From: Daucus carota subsp. sativus
Lineage: Eukaryota; Streptophyta; Magnoliopsida; Apiales; Apiaceae
Direction of reading: 5' to 3'
Assembly (NCBI RefSeq): GCF_001625215.2
Contig: NC_030381.2
Location: 38,376,689 to 38,440,688 of the forward strand
Length of the DNA stretch: 64,000 nucleotides
Below are positions 35,301-49,942 of this stretch, piece by piece. A program made the translations under genes and the position numbers. Position 1 is the first letter of the stretch. Each line of letters opens with the position of its first letter. The notes under the pieces were generated by a model. The model ran no database searches and was not told the origin of the DNA. It worked only from the letters and a program-made list of their open reading frames with translations.

Positions 35301-37320
35301 GATGAGAATGGATTTAAACTTTACTTGTAATTCTGGGATGGTCATTCTAAGCAATAGTTGAGAATTTGTGGATTAAGTGAATTAAAAGTGAGAACTAAAT
35401 AAGTAATTAAAATGTTTGAAAAAAAGTAAAAATTCCGAAAGTAGAAGATAGAAACAGCTTCCACTTCTTCTAAACAAACAGGCGCGTCATCCAATAACTT
35501 ATAAGAAATGTTATTAAATTTTTTTGGACCATTTGACTTAATATATATAAAACTTTAATATTCATATGTACAAAAATATTTTTTATTTATATAATTAAAT
35601 AATTTTTTCATATTTACAACTTAGTTTTATATTTAAAGTGATAAGATACATCTTTATAAGTCAAATTTCAAAACTAAAAAATATATTATTAAAGTAATAT
35701 TTTTTTTAAAATTTTTTTATAGTTAAGATCTCTGGTGCCCATGCTTCATTTCCTCTCCTAATTTCGAATACTCTACCATCTCAATTCTAATGTATTTTCT
35801 CTTTGTTGCAACAACCACAAACATATACACCAATAATTTACTGTAATTATAAGCCACTGATGTCACTGAACATTTCCAAAATTCGGCATTTAAACTGGTG
35901 TATATATGGACGCTAAATTATTGGGTTTGAGTTTGACGTATTTTGTTTTGGCGTGATAAATTTCACGTGTTAAGAATTCACTCACTCTCCTACAAAAGCC
36001 CCCAGGGTCTGGAGTTTGGACCACTTTGCTGTCTCATAGTCTCCCAAGTTCTAATCGATAATCATTCAACCAGTTCCAACTACCACTCTACCAGTCAATT
36101 ATTATTCATGAGCTTAACCTCCTTTTCAGACCACAATCTCACTCCACAATTATACTTAAAACAAAGGTAACTAATCACAACACTCTTACTCCGATTTCAA
36201 TCTCATCAATGATGACGGCTTTACACAATACAAAAATCTCCGTCAACAAAAATCTGCTACTTAAATAAAAAATACTCCCTCCGTCGTCCTGATTAGTAGT
36301 TTACATTGAGGGAAAGGATGCAATACACACTCTAATACCTCTTTAAAATATGGTTCTGTGTTACCTATTTTTAAGATTTTTTTTCCTGAACAAAAATTTA
36401 GCATCTAAACAATTATTCAGAAAAAAGCTTAAAAATAAGTGACAAAACTATATTTTATAATAACAATGAAATGTGTGTCGAGCAATGAAAATAAACATGT
36501 GTAAAATTAAATGGAATAAAGAGTAGTTATTATTTCTCACGGGCACACGCTAAAAAGACCAGAGTCGATGTCTTCTTTTACCGACCCAAATTGTGAGGGT
36601 AGAACCAGGTGAGAGCAACGCTAACATTAACAGATAGCAAGAGCTGGAAACAATGTCCAGTAGTATTTTACAATACAGCACTACTTCTGATTGACTTGAT
36701 AACATACACAAGCACAAGCCATTTGCATAAAAGGCATGCAAATAAAAAGGGTAATGCAAGATCCCATTACAGTTAGAGCACCAAATGTCTTGGCAATGTT
36801 TCATTGCTAAAAAAATTGTTATTGCAGCTGAACTGCAAATATGCAGTTACCAGATAGTTTATCCGCAACAAGACACACATTTTGCGTTTATTAGCAAGAT
36901 AAAATTCGACTGTAAGCGGATGAGCACCTTATCTTTACACCCCAACCTCATAAGGAACACAATTATCACTTATCAGTTATGGCCTTCGGAATATAAGCAC
37001 AATCCATACAGTGTATAATACTATAATAACATGGGATGCTCTGGTGATTACATGCCAAAGTAGCCCATTCCACACGTGACACGGGACATTATTCAAAAAA
37101 TTACTTGTAATAAACCAAAGTTATTTACTTTTATGGGAATATCAGTACATTCAGTACAGTACATTAATAACATGGGATGCTGGTTGGTTACCAGCCAAAG
37201 AATCCCATCAACATAGTGCATTTCTCAATTTAAATCATAATAGAGCAGATTAATGTATTCTTCACTTCCTCAGCTCAATAATTTGCTATGCCCTACATAC
37301 CTAACCTCATGGATGACAAA
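32400..37320. other. AT-rich intergenic region
   Basis: No supported gene is present in these 4.9 kb. It holds the dehydrogenase promoter, long A/T-rich stretches, a Stowaway-like MITE at 36275 and an imperfect direct repeat (ATAACATGGGATGCT...GCCAAAG...CCCAT) at about 37025 and 37166. Both repeat copies lie close to the 3' end of the gene at 37324. Confidence 0.5.
36275..36523. mobile_element. Stowaway-like MITE
   Basis: It starts CTCCCTCCGTCGTCCTG after TA and ends GGAATAAAGAG before TA. The interior (TTTAAAATATGGTTCTG...AAAAATAAGTGACAAAAC) is related to the element at 10882. Confidence 0.65.
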
Positions 37321-37323
37321 ATA

Positions 37324-40300
37324 TCAGTTTTGCTCTATACGCTGCATTATAAGATTTATGGCTGCATTTGCTGATGAGAATGCCCCATGAAAGCTTTCTT
37401 GATAGGATATGCTCCCCAAGTCGGTGGCCAACTTCAACAAAATTTCACCCAAGTCAGTTTCTTTTTCCAACAAAGATTTGTGATATGAGTCTGCAGCAAC
37501 CTTGCTGATTTCTACATTAGTCGCCTCTGGACAATACTCATCATCCAACCATTTATGCAGTGTTTCTTTAAGCCAGTTCGCTTCCTGCAGTGATGCTGAA
37601 ACATACTGATTATTCTTCGCATATGGAAAATGTGTGTGTGAACTACACTTGAATAATTAAATAAGATTATGTGGCCCACTTGTAATTCTTCGCTGCAGAT
37701 GTATATAACAATGTTCAATGATTCAATCTTGAATCTAGTTCGAGCCGTACAAAGTAACAGTCACACAAGCCAATTGATAGTTTAATTAAGTTCTATATAT
37801 GGCTTTGACGGGCTTTGACACCAAGTCACTGCCTAGCGGGTGCACTTAAGATATCAATGAGAGATATCCATGATGAATTATATTACAAATAAGCTTTATA
37901 GGCATAGGAGCAAATAACCTGCTAAGAAGTATCTTGCTACAGACATCATAAACACATGCATGAATCAGGATGATAATACTAAAGCTCAGATATACTGCAG
38001 ACACTGAACATACAGGGGCAGAACTAGGGGGTGGCGAAGGGGGGCTGGAGCCCCGGCTAGAAGAAAAAAAGAACAGTAAATTTTTTTTTCCAGCCCCGAA
38101 TGTTCTCTAAAAATGATATAAAAAATTTTTTTGAGCCCCGGGTAAGTTTCAAAAATATTTGTATTAACTGATATTTTTCCTTCAATCAAATGTTGTTAAA
38201 AATTTGAGTTCCAAATATTTTTTGAGCCCCGGGTGATTTGATCTCCTGGTTCCGCCACTGTGAACATACCGCCATGACTGTACATTCAAATTTTATATGA
38301 CCCTGAAGCACTAAAAGCGACAAGCATCACAGGCTTCAAGATAGTTGACCTGACCCAACAGCCAACACTGAGATCAGACAACACCATTGACTACTAAATG
38401 ATTGATCATCACCTTAGACTACCAAATGCTTGGTCATCCTACATTTCATTGTCGCCGGATAATAAATATCAATATAGCTTGCGATTCTCTTAAGCTGAGC
38501 AATCACATCACCAAATTCTGCCACTAAATTTAAATTAAAGTTGTTGCATCATTGTGCCCAAATTCCATTTCCTATATGGCATTACAGTCCATAATATGCT
38601 ACATTATCGAAGCCCTAATGGTTCCGAGTCTTCAAATTTAACAGAATTGGTGATACAACCTAGTATATATATTTTGAGTATCACCAATTATTTTCAGTCT
38701 GGTTCTTCACAAGTTTTGAAATTCAGTTTTAACCACAAAAGAAAAAAAAACGTGAAGACTTAAATTTTAACAGGTGGACAACAAGTCTAATACTGAGTTA
38801 AATATTCGGAATAGAGCACTTTCAGATAGAAATCTAATAGAGTCATTTCTTTCGGGGCGTTCTTGGCTAATGCAGGTATAAGACAAATATAAACATTTTG
38901 AATAGCACCTGTTAGGAGTTCAACATATACATCTTCCACTTATTTTAAGTTCTATGTAACAAGTCCTTGATCTGTGAAGACATTTATATTAACATGACAG
39001 TTATAAGTTTTGTGTTTTTTTTAAGTACACAAGTAATTACATGACCCGACTAGCAAAAGTAAAACGAGATTAGAGCTAGTCTAGTTTTTTGTCCTTAGTA
39101 AAAATAATTTACATCATATTTTTTGTCATTGTATAGTTTTTCTATTGCTTCTTGGGAGCCACTAGCCAGAGTTTCTTTCAATAAAATCTCATAAACTGAT
39201 TTGACGCTGAACACTACATGAGCATGAGAAGTAGCAATGGTAAGAACCACGGCTCGTATGAGAGACCTCGAACGAGTCCTAAATGTTCAGCTACCTACCT
39301 CAAACCATCCTCACCCACTAGAGTAGCTGCTGGGTTGGGTGGAAGGGTTAGGATCATATTCGTCTGGTATACATAAACAAGAGCATTGCCAAGTTATGCT
39401 GCAGCAGTCTCAGAAACTGGAACTGCATCACTAACCTCAATGATATGACTGTTTAAGTTTAATTGCTACATCTTTTTCGGGCAGATGTTTTTATGGAAAG
39501 AGACCTAACTTTTACAGATAGAAAGGAGTATACTCTAAATATTTACCAAATCACATGGCTCCTAATGTACGGGAACAGTAAGATACGGACTGAAGGATCC
39601 TAACCAGCAAGTATCAATCAACAAATATTTATAGAAAGCCCAAAATATACATACAACATTATGTTATTGAGAATTTCATTAAGTTATTCAATGGAATGTA
39701 GTTTAATCAACTTTTTTGTGGATCATGGGCGCCCATCTTTAAGGCATAAATTTGTCTTTCATGTTCATAATAAATTATGAGAATATTGGGGGCCTTTAGG
39801 AGTTGAACTCGAGTCTCGCTTTGATACCATGTTAAGTGACCAGTTCTCATAGAACCTCAAGGTTTAAGAAAAAGGGCTTTTTTTTTTTTTTTGCGCTAAA
39901 TGAGAAAAAGGCTTTTTTTTTTTTTTTTTTTTTGCTAAGTGAGAAAAAGGCTTTTTACCAATATCATTATAAATATACTCATTAGATTCTAACATTTTTA
40001 TTTTCTTATATGCGAGAGGTGTGATTAGATGAACCTCTGAAGTCCGAAGTGCACTGCAACATGACCAATCATTAAACTTGTATGTAAGGATTCTTTTTAG
40101 GGGTTTAAGTATGGGTAAAGTGCACACAAATGTACAAACATTAACAGTGAAAGAATAACAGTCATTCCAGTTGCTAATTTAACCTGATACCAGACTCTAT
40201 TCTCTGCCAGCTTTTGTTAGTTTAACGTCCAATTCCAGGCCGAGAGTGGGGAGGGGTAAGGGTTATTACTCGATAATTATATGATTAATGCAACACATAC

Positions 40301-40875
40301 CATAAGCTATCACACACAAACCTCGAGGCAAAAAGCTTCTTCTTAACCAGGGACGGATTAAGATGATATTTTTCCCGAGCCACCAAACAAATTTTCGAAA
40401 AACACCAACATATTCTCAAATTTTGTGAATACATTTCTAAAACGGTGAGAAAATGTTAAAAATAAATAAATTAGGAGGACACGTGCCCCGTGCCTTTTAC
40501 TAGATCCGTCATTATCCCTAACACCTCGAGGTTTTATGATAATGGAACTTAACACACACATATAATTATATAAATATGTAAAAGGGGTACCTCCAAGGCC
40601 TTAGAAGGACTCAACCATTCTTCTGGAACTCTAAGAATTTGAACATACTCTTCATCTTCTTCTTCTTCTGGGTCTTGTTGTTCAATTCCACTTATTTGAT
40701 TGTTTGAGTGAGATATAAACCCATCACTTGTGGAGCACCTGGGTCTGCAAGAACCCTGAAAACCAAGATTTTGTTTAACAAATGCAAAGCTAGCATTTTT
40801 ACTAATCCTTGTACTCAAAAAACAATCTTTTTCAAGAAGCTGGGCAGAAGGGGTGATAAATGTCAAGGAAGTCAT
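37324..40875 (-). CDS. Conserved plant protein of unknown function, probably plastid-targeted, 181 aa
   Basis: Two exons on the minus strand, 40591-40875 and 37324-37584, are separated by a 3.0-kb intron. The phase requires the acceptor CACTGCAG/GAAGCG; the nearby TTTCAG eleven bases upstream would break the frame. The first 45 or so residues are Ser-rich with few acids, like a transit peptide. An acidic linker (DPEEEEDEEY) leads to PEEWLSPSKALEEANWL, and a helical domain closes with DDEYCPEATN, ISKVAADSY and YQESFHGAFSSANAAINL. This C-terminal domain is typical of a conserved single-copy plant protein family; I know no established function. The intron hosts a hAT MITE and other repeat debris. 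Confidence 0.7.
38013..38260. mobile_element. hAT-type MITE in the intron of the 181-aa protein gene
   Basis: The 248-bp element has inverted ends CAGGGGCAGAACTAGG and CCTGGTTCCGCCACTG. A perfect 8-bp target duplication, TGAACATA, lies at 38005-38012 and 38261-38268. CAG...CTG ends and an 8-bp duplication are diagnostic of hAT. The phrase GAGCCCCGGG is repeated inside. Confidence 0.85.
39780..39940 (-). repeat. Possible LTR-retroelement scrap (PBS-like) and T-rich duplication
   Basis: On the minus strand, AACATGGTATCAAAGC (about 39822-39837) resembles an LTR end plus tRNA-Met primer site with one change. Next to it, GAGAAAAAGGC followed by long T runs occurs two to three times in 39870-39955. 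The structure is too degraded for a firm call. Confidence 0.3.
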
Positions 40876-41719
40876 TAGAGATTTGTAACTCAGCTTTCCG
40901 GATAAGGAAGTTGAGCTTGAATGACAGGGCAGTGCTGGTCAGGAAGTGAACAACTTTCTTTTTTACTTTTTTTTTGACAAAAAATTTCTTTTTTAACATT
41001 TTGCCAATGTCATGGATTATATTCTAAAATTTTGAATACAAGTATTTCGAATAATTTTTAAATATTTTTATAACTTATCAATTATTCTGATTTAACTACT
41101 ACATTTTATAATTAAATTGATTCGTTTCACTCCTCAAATTTAGAATCCGATTATAAATCTATAAGCGTCATAAATTCATTAAAATTAAGCTCAAAACAAG
41201 AAGTGGTCATAAATCAAAATTTATATTCGATCTTTTATAAAAAAGATAGTCATAGAAAATTCACATGGACACGGACAATAAAAAAATATTAAAAAATTAT
41301 TTAAATATTCAAGTTAGATCGCAAGTTTAATGATATTAATCTCAATAACATAAATAATTATAAAATTTTAATAATTATGAAAAAAATATAATTTGTGTAC
41401 CTATATTTTGAGTTGTACCATAATTTATAATATTATATTTCGAAAAACTTTGTAATATTATTTGTAATGTTAGATATTTAAAATAAAGTATTGTAATTAT
41501 AATAAAACCCTAAATATAAGTATAAAAAAAAATACTCTTTTCTCGTTAAATTATAAATTAACCGGTTTCGACAGTAATAAATTAAAGATTAAAGAGAGTC
41601 AAAAAAAACAAAAGGCGCCAATGGAGTAAACAAACTGGACAACTCCAAGTCTCCATCTACAATTGGATAAGGTAAAAACACTCCATTTGGCCTTTGCTCT
41701 AAACCTTCAATTCTCTACA
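40876..41719. promoter_or_regulatory. Shared divergent promoter region
   Basis: The 844 bp separate the start codons of the minus-strand 181-aa plastid protein gene and the plus-strand DEG2 gene. No other gene lies in it. The middle is very AT-rich. Which TATA elements are used cannot be decided by eye. Confidence 0.5.
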
Positions 41720-44700
41720 ATGGCTCATCTTGCAGCCACCAACTTGTGCTTCAACTCCTTCCTCTCCGGCGCCGACGCCGGAGACTCCCCTGCTTCCTGT
41801 AAACGCCTCATCTTTACACCCAGAAACGTGGGCCCCTTGTTTCTTCCCAAACCAATCAGTCAGAGCTCCAAGAAACACATTTCAGACTACCCCTTTTCAT
41901 CTTTTTATTGTAAATCTTCTAAACAGGTATAAAGTTTCAGTCTTTGTATTGGTATGTTTTTTTATATATATGTAGTTGAATTGTTTACATGTGTTGTTTT
42001 GCACACCAGGTTAGTGATGTATTGCATTGTGATTTGGGTATGTAGTTTTGGTTATGATTGTGTCTCGAGGCGAGACTAGTGTGGCATATGGTTTTTACTT
42101 CTGTGTTAGTTAAGCTCGCATTGGTTTATGTAAGAATGCCTGGATTGCGTGAAGTGTGCGACTATGTGTCCAAATTAGTCAAATGGTTTAAAGTTGAAAC
42201 TAGTCTAGGCAATGTTGGTAGTTTACGTATTTTACAACGCATCGGATTTTTTAGTATTGGAGAAGAGGAGAATTTGTCACAATCTATAACAAGAGGAACA
42301 ATTCTCAATCTTCAATAATCAATAATGGGCTTCTTAAAACTAAAGATGACATCTCCTTATGTATGAGTAAATATCTTTAACTTAACTAAAGAGGAAACTA
42401 GTAATGAAGGGAACAAATCCTTTAATCATTGTAGCAAATATAATCTAGAATGTTGCGAGTAGCATATGAGAGAACTGATTTCAAGTAATACCTTAAGGCG
42501 CATACACTAGCATTCTCTTACTTTCCAGAAAGCGAAAAATGTATATAAATAAATGTAATATACTATTCCTTGCTCAAGTTACTTGAATATGAGTAGCTTC
42601 TTTTTAAGGTGATTTATTTTTCTGACTATTTTCAAGTTGTCCTGCTGATACTAGTGGTCAACACTCAACAATCATACAAATCACTTCAGATTTTACTCTC
42701 AACATTTAGTCATGTTAATAGAAGCAATAAAGTAAAATCTTTTCTACAACTGAGTCATTTTGACCCATTACAGCAATACAGCCTACAGGTATACACGAGC
42801 ATTGGTATAAATGTTCACTGGAAATGCCTTGCTGGAATATTGCACCAGTAATCTTATATATATATATATGAATTAGTCACTTTTAGCTGACTGGCACAAG
42901 CAATTACAATTGTTTAATTACCAGAAAGAAGATGCTCCACAGAACTTCTCCAGAAGATCAAAAGATGAAAGTAACAGTGGAAGATCTCGGTCAACAGCTT
43001 TTAAATCAGTTGGACAGAGAAAGGGCACCAAAGGATTTTTGGTTGACTCAAAGGAACAGCAGGTAGGCATCCCGGTTTGTACAAATACATACAGGTTTAA
43101 TTTTCACCCTGTGTCAGGTTTCTTTTGGAAAGTGACAAAGAAGTGTAGTTGACATAACATCAGTTGTTACATAATGCTTTGTGGTAGAAAGTGAGAATGT
43201 TTTTCTGCAATTGACTATTTGAGGCCTTTGGTTAGCAAATGACTAAAATATGCCAAACTTTAGTTTCTTGATATATACCTTGACTTTCAGAATTTTTTCA
43301 ATCACTCGTCATTACTACTTAATAAGTTAAAGTTGTCGTACTAATAGGTTGACAGCTTCAAAATTTCCCCATCTTTTGCCATGGAACAAATGTTAAAAAA
43401 ATCTGATTATGTACCTGGTACGCTGGACACCTGCTTAGTTACTAGGAAGGGCCTCAGTTTGATGTCAAGTAACTGATATGTAGTTGTTCTCACTTAAAGT
43501 CTTTATTAGGCTCCAACTTTCTTGATTGTGTCCACTGTCCAAACAGTTCACTTTTGAAAATGGCGGTGGTTAGTTGATGACTTCAGTCCACCTTTGAAAT
43601 TTTTGTGGCAAATATTTTTTATTACATGCCAGTGTTCTGTAAAGACGAAATATATTTGTACCGCTCATGTCTTGAGCAGATTATTACATGAATGTACAAG
43701 AATGAAAGTAAATTTTTTTTCCCATATAACTATAAAATTTCTGTAAGATTTGTAAAGTCGTCTAATTATTATGATATTGATTGATTTTTTGGGGCCACAA
43801 TTAAAGAGATTGTAGCAAAGATATGGTAGGTTAAATTCTTGATTTCTTCATATATGTGTCATATTAAAGATCTGCTGGTTCTCCCAGGTTGAAACAACAA
43901 GTAATCTTCAAGATGCAACTTCCCTTAATGCTGTAGTAAAGGTAATGAATTGTATGTGCAACTTGTCAGCATAGACTTCGGATCTAGATCCTTTTTGTGA
44001 CCTGTAAATATTAGTTATTCTAAAATGTAATGTTGCTATATAATGTATATATGTGACTTCAAATGCTGCGTCGATTTTTATTATTTGTATATTCTTCAAC
44101 TGAGTTTCATTTTGTTATTTATTGTCAAGGTTTACTGTACCCACACTGCACCTGATTACTCGCTTCCTTGGCAAAAACAAAGACAATACACGAGCACCGG
44201 AAGGCATGTATTGAATTTTCCTACCTAGACAGTACTCTTAGAATTTGCTAAAACTTTAAATATTTTGAAAAAGAAGACTCAGATATTTTAGTATAGTACA
44301 CTGATTTCGAAGGCTTGTCCTTTTATCTCATCAATGCAGTGCTTTCATGATTGGAGATGGAAAGCTTCTAACGAATGCTCATTGTGTTGAGCACAATACT
44401 CAGGTAAATTTTGGAACTTCCTCCTAGTATATATGTCACCTATGTCACCTATGCCAAGATATACGTGAATGCGATTGTTGCTGCATTACACGTTGAATGC
44501 TACACATGATGTATAACTTTTTTTAGATGATTGATGGCTGTTATTCTTTATTACTTGTAATTTTTTTTTTATTGTGATGCAGTTATGTTTGTCATATGGG
44601 TATATAAAATCTGTCTAAATGTAGAGTTACTTCACTTTACTATATCTTTTGTTAGTCTTGTTCTGCGTGTGGTAAATTCATCTAAAATAGGATCATTTAT

Positions 44701-47700
44701 TTTCCTTGACAAAAGGGGCCAAGTGTTGTTAATAAAGCTTGTCTGCTTTTCTGATTCACTGCATATCATAAGTAACTTTCACTTTTATAATCTCTTCAAA
44801 TGTTCATTGGATTGGGCTAGTGACGAGATTCAATATCATTCTTTTCATTATGTTGACTCTTATGTCTGCATTTATACAATCAGCCCTGTTTTCTACATGA
44901 AATTAATAGAAATATTTTACAATCCCAAATCAAGCTGTAAATTCAACTCCTAATCCTGAAAATGGGAGATATATGCCTAACCCTGGCATCCTTATATGGT
45001 TGCAGGTCAAAGTGAAGAGAAGGGGAGACGATACCAAGTATGTGGCTAAGGTATCATATACACCAAAATAAGCTTTGTGATTTTAATTATTCGGATTGAC
45101 TCTGATTATTAGTTTTTTATAGTTTGGTTTTAACTGGCTGTATGCTGGTAATTTGTCATAATCTACCTTTAGCTGTGGTTGGAAGATTGGATAACCATAG
45201 CTGTGTGTAAAAAATAAGTGATTGAGTGAACTTTAGCAATAGCTTTACCTCAAACTATTGTTTACATTCATGTAGATAACACACATCATCCCTAAATTTT
45301 TTCGGTCTTGTTACAAACTTTTTAATATGATTTACTGGCTATGGTAGTTGCTTGTTAATATCTGCTCAGTCAATCAGTTTCTATGCCTTGCTAATGATAT
45401 TTAACAATCAAAATTCTGTAAAACCTTTTATAGACATAGAAATGCTTTCGACGGGCCTTTATGTAATAATGACTAGTTTTGGTGCCATTTTTGTAGACTT
45501 TCTACTTTTAGGTTAGTTTTTTGAATGTGGATTCTACCTTAAGTTCAAGAGTTGTGTTTTGGAGAATTTCTGTAGTAAACGTAAAACTGTATACAGGTGC
45601 TAGCTAAAGGTGTGGAGTGTGACATAGCGTTACTTACAGTGGAGAGTGAAGAATTCTGGAAAGGAGCTGAGCCTCTACAGTTTGGCCGCTTGCCTCGTCT
45701 GCAGGTAGTTTCAGTCCCTAAATGATGCTAGTGTGAAGTGTTTTTGTGTGTGTGTGTGTGTGTAAATCTTCTGATCTTTTCCTTACATCCCTCCATTCCC
45801 TTTTACTTTGTGTTAAGTTATACTATTTGTTCCTATTAAGTCCTTTCAACACCTTATGGCGAGAGATTCCCTCCTACCCTCAATGTTCTCAAATATTCAT
45901 CTCGAACACTAGGGTAATTAAAGCTCTGAAGATGGGTTCATAGTGACTTATTTCTTAGCCCAAAAAATGGGATTTCAGGTGAAGGGGAGTGGTAATATAA
46001 TACGTAATCCTATTAGAAAACATAGAGCGAATGTACTTTCCTTCATATGCTCCCAGATTGGAAGGAAAGCATATAGTTATTTGTAATTACACGTTTATCT
46101 TTTTATTTAAAAATTTAAATTTAACTGTTGAGGGTAATAGGGTATATCTGTAATATTAAATGTTCTTTTAATTTTCTCCAACCAATTGGTTTTCTTTGCT
46201 TCCCACTTCTGGAGTGAGTATTCGGGAGGAAAGCATAAATCTTTTTCATCCCTTTTCACTTGCTTTCCTTCTATAAAAAAGCCCGGGAGCATGAATAGGA
46301 CTGCAAATTATATCATTTTGCATTTTCACTATTGTCTCGTTTCCGATTATTGACTATAATGGTTATATGGTTTAGCATTCTCATTTGACCCACATCATGC
46401 TGCCAACCTGGTCTTTAACTATTTATCTTTCTTTCTTAATTGTTCGAGTCGGTTACTGTTTTCTGAAATTTGTAAATATAGTAAGTTCAATGAAGATTGA
46501 TATGATTAGTTGTTAGTGCTATGGACGTGTGCTTGATAACATTTATTGTACTTTTCTCTTTCATAATGACAGGATTCAGTTACTGTAGTCGGATATCCTC
46601 TTGGAGGAGACACTATCTCAGTGAGCAAGGGAGTTGTATCACGAATAGAGGTTTGTTTTTCTTATCTCATTAAATGGTTGGTCATTTCTATTTTTTAATT
46701 CCAACCTAAAGGTGATCTCATCTTATGTGATCCAGTTGTTCACCATGGTACAAAATTTCTTAAAATGGCTACAAAATATGCACTTAATCCTGTCTTAGTT
46801 TGTTTTTATTTATACAATGACAACAGCTTTATTTGCCTCAAAAATACAGTAGGCCTTTAAATGTTCTATCTTCTATCCCTCCTTCCTATTCTGGCAACAT
46901 CAACGTATCAATTAATCTGTATTATCAGGTAACATCATATGCTCATGGATCATCAGAGTTGCTCGGCATTCAAATTGATGCTGCAATAAATCCCGGTAAG
47001 TAGGTGTCAGATATCTATGATTTCACGCATTATAAGGCAAGAAAAATCTTCATGTGATTTACCTCATTTCGAATGATTTTTTGTTATCACTGCTTATAGT
47101 AGCCAGATTGTAGGTAATAGCGGCGGTCCTGCATTCAATGATCAGGGTGAATGCATCGGTGTAGCATTTCAGGTAGTCTTTTGTTAAAGTTGAACATGCC
47201 CGTTATAGGTCTGTATCTGTCTGGAGTCTATTATTTCATATGTGTGCCACTCAAAGTCATCAAAGACTCAAAGTGTATGATCTTTTTATAAATAACTCCC
47301 TTTGTTTCTGAAAACGGGTTGTGTTTGCATCTTTAACAATTTATTGAGTCATCCTTCTGTTTATTATGCAAGAATGTTATCAGTAATGACGACATGAACT
47401 AATGATGGTGAAGTCAATGATTAGTTGATAACCGCTCTTATATACTGCAAGGCAATATAAATTATTCGTGTAATTAATAATTTAAAGAAAAGAATGAGGC
47501 TCTATCATTCTACTCTAGTTTTGAAAGAATAATATGCTTTGTTTGACAGCCACTGTTTATCCATTGTTTCAATCACCTTTTCACGAGTCACTTCATTTAG
47601 GTATACAGATCAGAAGACACTGAGAATATTGGATATGTGATACCAACTACAGTCGTGTCTCATTTTCTTGATGACTACGAGAGGAGCGGAAAGTACACAG

Positions 47701-49911
47701 GTGAGTATGGTTTTGGTATATCTCTTAATATGTTATACTTTACATGGTATTTTTAGAATTGACAGGTATTTGCATGGTATTTTTGGATTTGGCAGGTATC
47801 GTCTAATGATGCTTGGACATGAATCTTAGATTACTTATTATACCTTTGTAAATCATGGTCAAGAATTAATTGTTTCTATTGTATACTAAACAGTACAACG
47901 TTTTATATTTCAATGATGAAGGTGACTTCGAACAGGGAGTCTTGAATTCTTTGCGGAAATAAGTTTATCAGATTAAGCTGGCATTATTACAGCATATGCA
48001 CACTTGTTAGGTTCCGCTGACATTATTTATAGCTAAAAAACCTGGTATATGTATAACATTCTTAATCACAAAGTGCTCCATTTTTCAGTTTTTTCAGTGT
48101 TCCTTTTTGTCACTGACTCACTGGCTAATAATGTTAACTTCCCTTATGGTGCTACATATGTCTTAGATGCTACATTTTTATTAAATATTGGCACATGCTT
48201 TTGATAGTTCCCATTCGATTAATTTGCTCTGTTTCTCATAGAAACATTTTGTAAATGAATGTCTATATCTGAGAAGGAAATTTTTGCTTTGTGTTACTTT
48301 TGGGCCACACCTCAGTAAGCATAGTTTCAATTTTGCACGGACAAAGACACAATTAGATGAATCATGTGACCTCAAAAGGTTATAGTGAACCATCATCTCA
48401 CTTGCATTCATCTAATATAGTTTATTCTACCTAAATTTCAGGTTTCCCTTGCCTTGGAGTCTTGCTGCAAAAATTAGAGAATCCAGCATTACGTTCCTGC
48501 TTAAAAGTGCCAGCAAATGAGGTTTGGATCTTTATGTGACTAGAGTTGCACACTAGGACTATTGAATGTAATTGTCTTACTGATGCAGTATACATTTCAG
48601 CAGCAAACAATCATGAAAATCAATGATACAACAAGAGAAGGATAGGTTTAATAAATTAATTGTGGAATTTGTTATTGTAAGGATTTCTCAATTGCAAAAC
48701 AGAGGAAAAAGTCTATCCTTCATTAAATTTTTTTTCCTTTTCAATCCTCGTGAGATGCCCCCACCTGTCAACCTGCTCCATTTTCTCTAGGCGAGCTTTC
48801 TTATTTTCTCTAGTCTATCCTTCTGTTAATTTTTTTTGTTCTCTTCAATCCTCCTGAGATGCCCTCACCTGTCAGCCTGGTCCATTTTCTCTAGGCGGGC
48901 TTTCTCATCTTGGCTTTTAGAGAGGAAAATTGTATCAATGGCAACTAATAGCAATCTTAATTCATTTCAGTAGAAGTACAACCTCAATGAATAAACGAGT
49001 ATGACACGAGTAATTGTAGGTAGGAAATCCTAATATATCTAGAAATAATATGATTAAACTACCTTTGTTAATTTTATTAACTAATCCGAATCTTGGCAAA
49101 TATATAATAGGATATATTGTAGCAATTTTCTGTGAACTAAACATTTCTAAACTTTCTACGATTATAAAAATTTCTCCGCTCATTGTTCGCATTACACACC
49201 AGTTACATTCCCACAGCATAATCATCTTTTAAGAAATTTTGCACTGATTTTGCGAATCCAAACCTTGAGTAGGAATTAGCATAACCATTTTATATGTTGA
49301 AGACATGGTGGCAAGTATTCCTAGGCTATTAGTATAGATATGGCTTTCTGATGTCACATATATAAAGAACTGAGCGGATAGCTTGTTGAGTGTGTCAATT
49401 TTAAGGTTCCGCTAAAAAGGATCCTACTTGAGCATGTCATCTGGAATACTTATTAATGAATGCCTTGTAAATTGTAATGTTTAAAAAGTAGAAAAGTGGA
49501 CTAAACACACAGCCCTTTTTAAAAAGGAAGGATGCCCTGCAGATATTTTGCTATCAGTCCAACCAACAAAATCTTCTTCATCACAAGCTGTTAATATCTT
49601 GCCAGTATGTCATCTAAATAATCCATGTTATTGAATATTGCAGGGTGTACTTGTGCGGAGAGTAGAGCCTACTTCTGGTGCTAGTAAAGTCCTGAAGGAG
49701 GTACACTGCCATTTTAATAAAACACTTTTTTAATGATCTCATTTGATAGTAGCAATGTTGTACAAAAGTTTGAAGGATGATTTATGAGGGGATTATCCTG
49801 GGAGGCTTCTTTTCGTGGGACTTCCACACAGGAGAGAGTATCGCTTTTAAACCTTAATATTCTGAATTTTGAGATGTGGCAGCTTTCTAGTTTTAAATTA
49901 TTGAATGTTAT

Positions 49912-49942
<31 letters not shown>

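Noticed and set aside
34930-35490. Possible MITE starting GGGGCAGTTTGG and ending AACAAACAGGCGC
   Set aside because: The inverted match is too short and imperfect, and no target duplication was found.
37512-37718. Acceptor TTTCAG eleven bases upstream of the chosen one in the 181-aa protein gene
   Set aside because: It shifts the frame and breaks the conserved EEANWL...WLDDEYCPEATN segment; the chosen acceptor keeps phase 0.
42058-42318. 86-codon frame as a possible extra gene or exon
   Set aside because: It lies within the first DEG2 intron, has no known similarity, and phase-consistent exons join without it.
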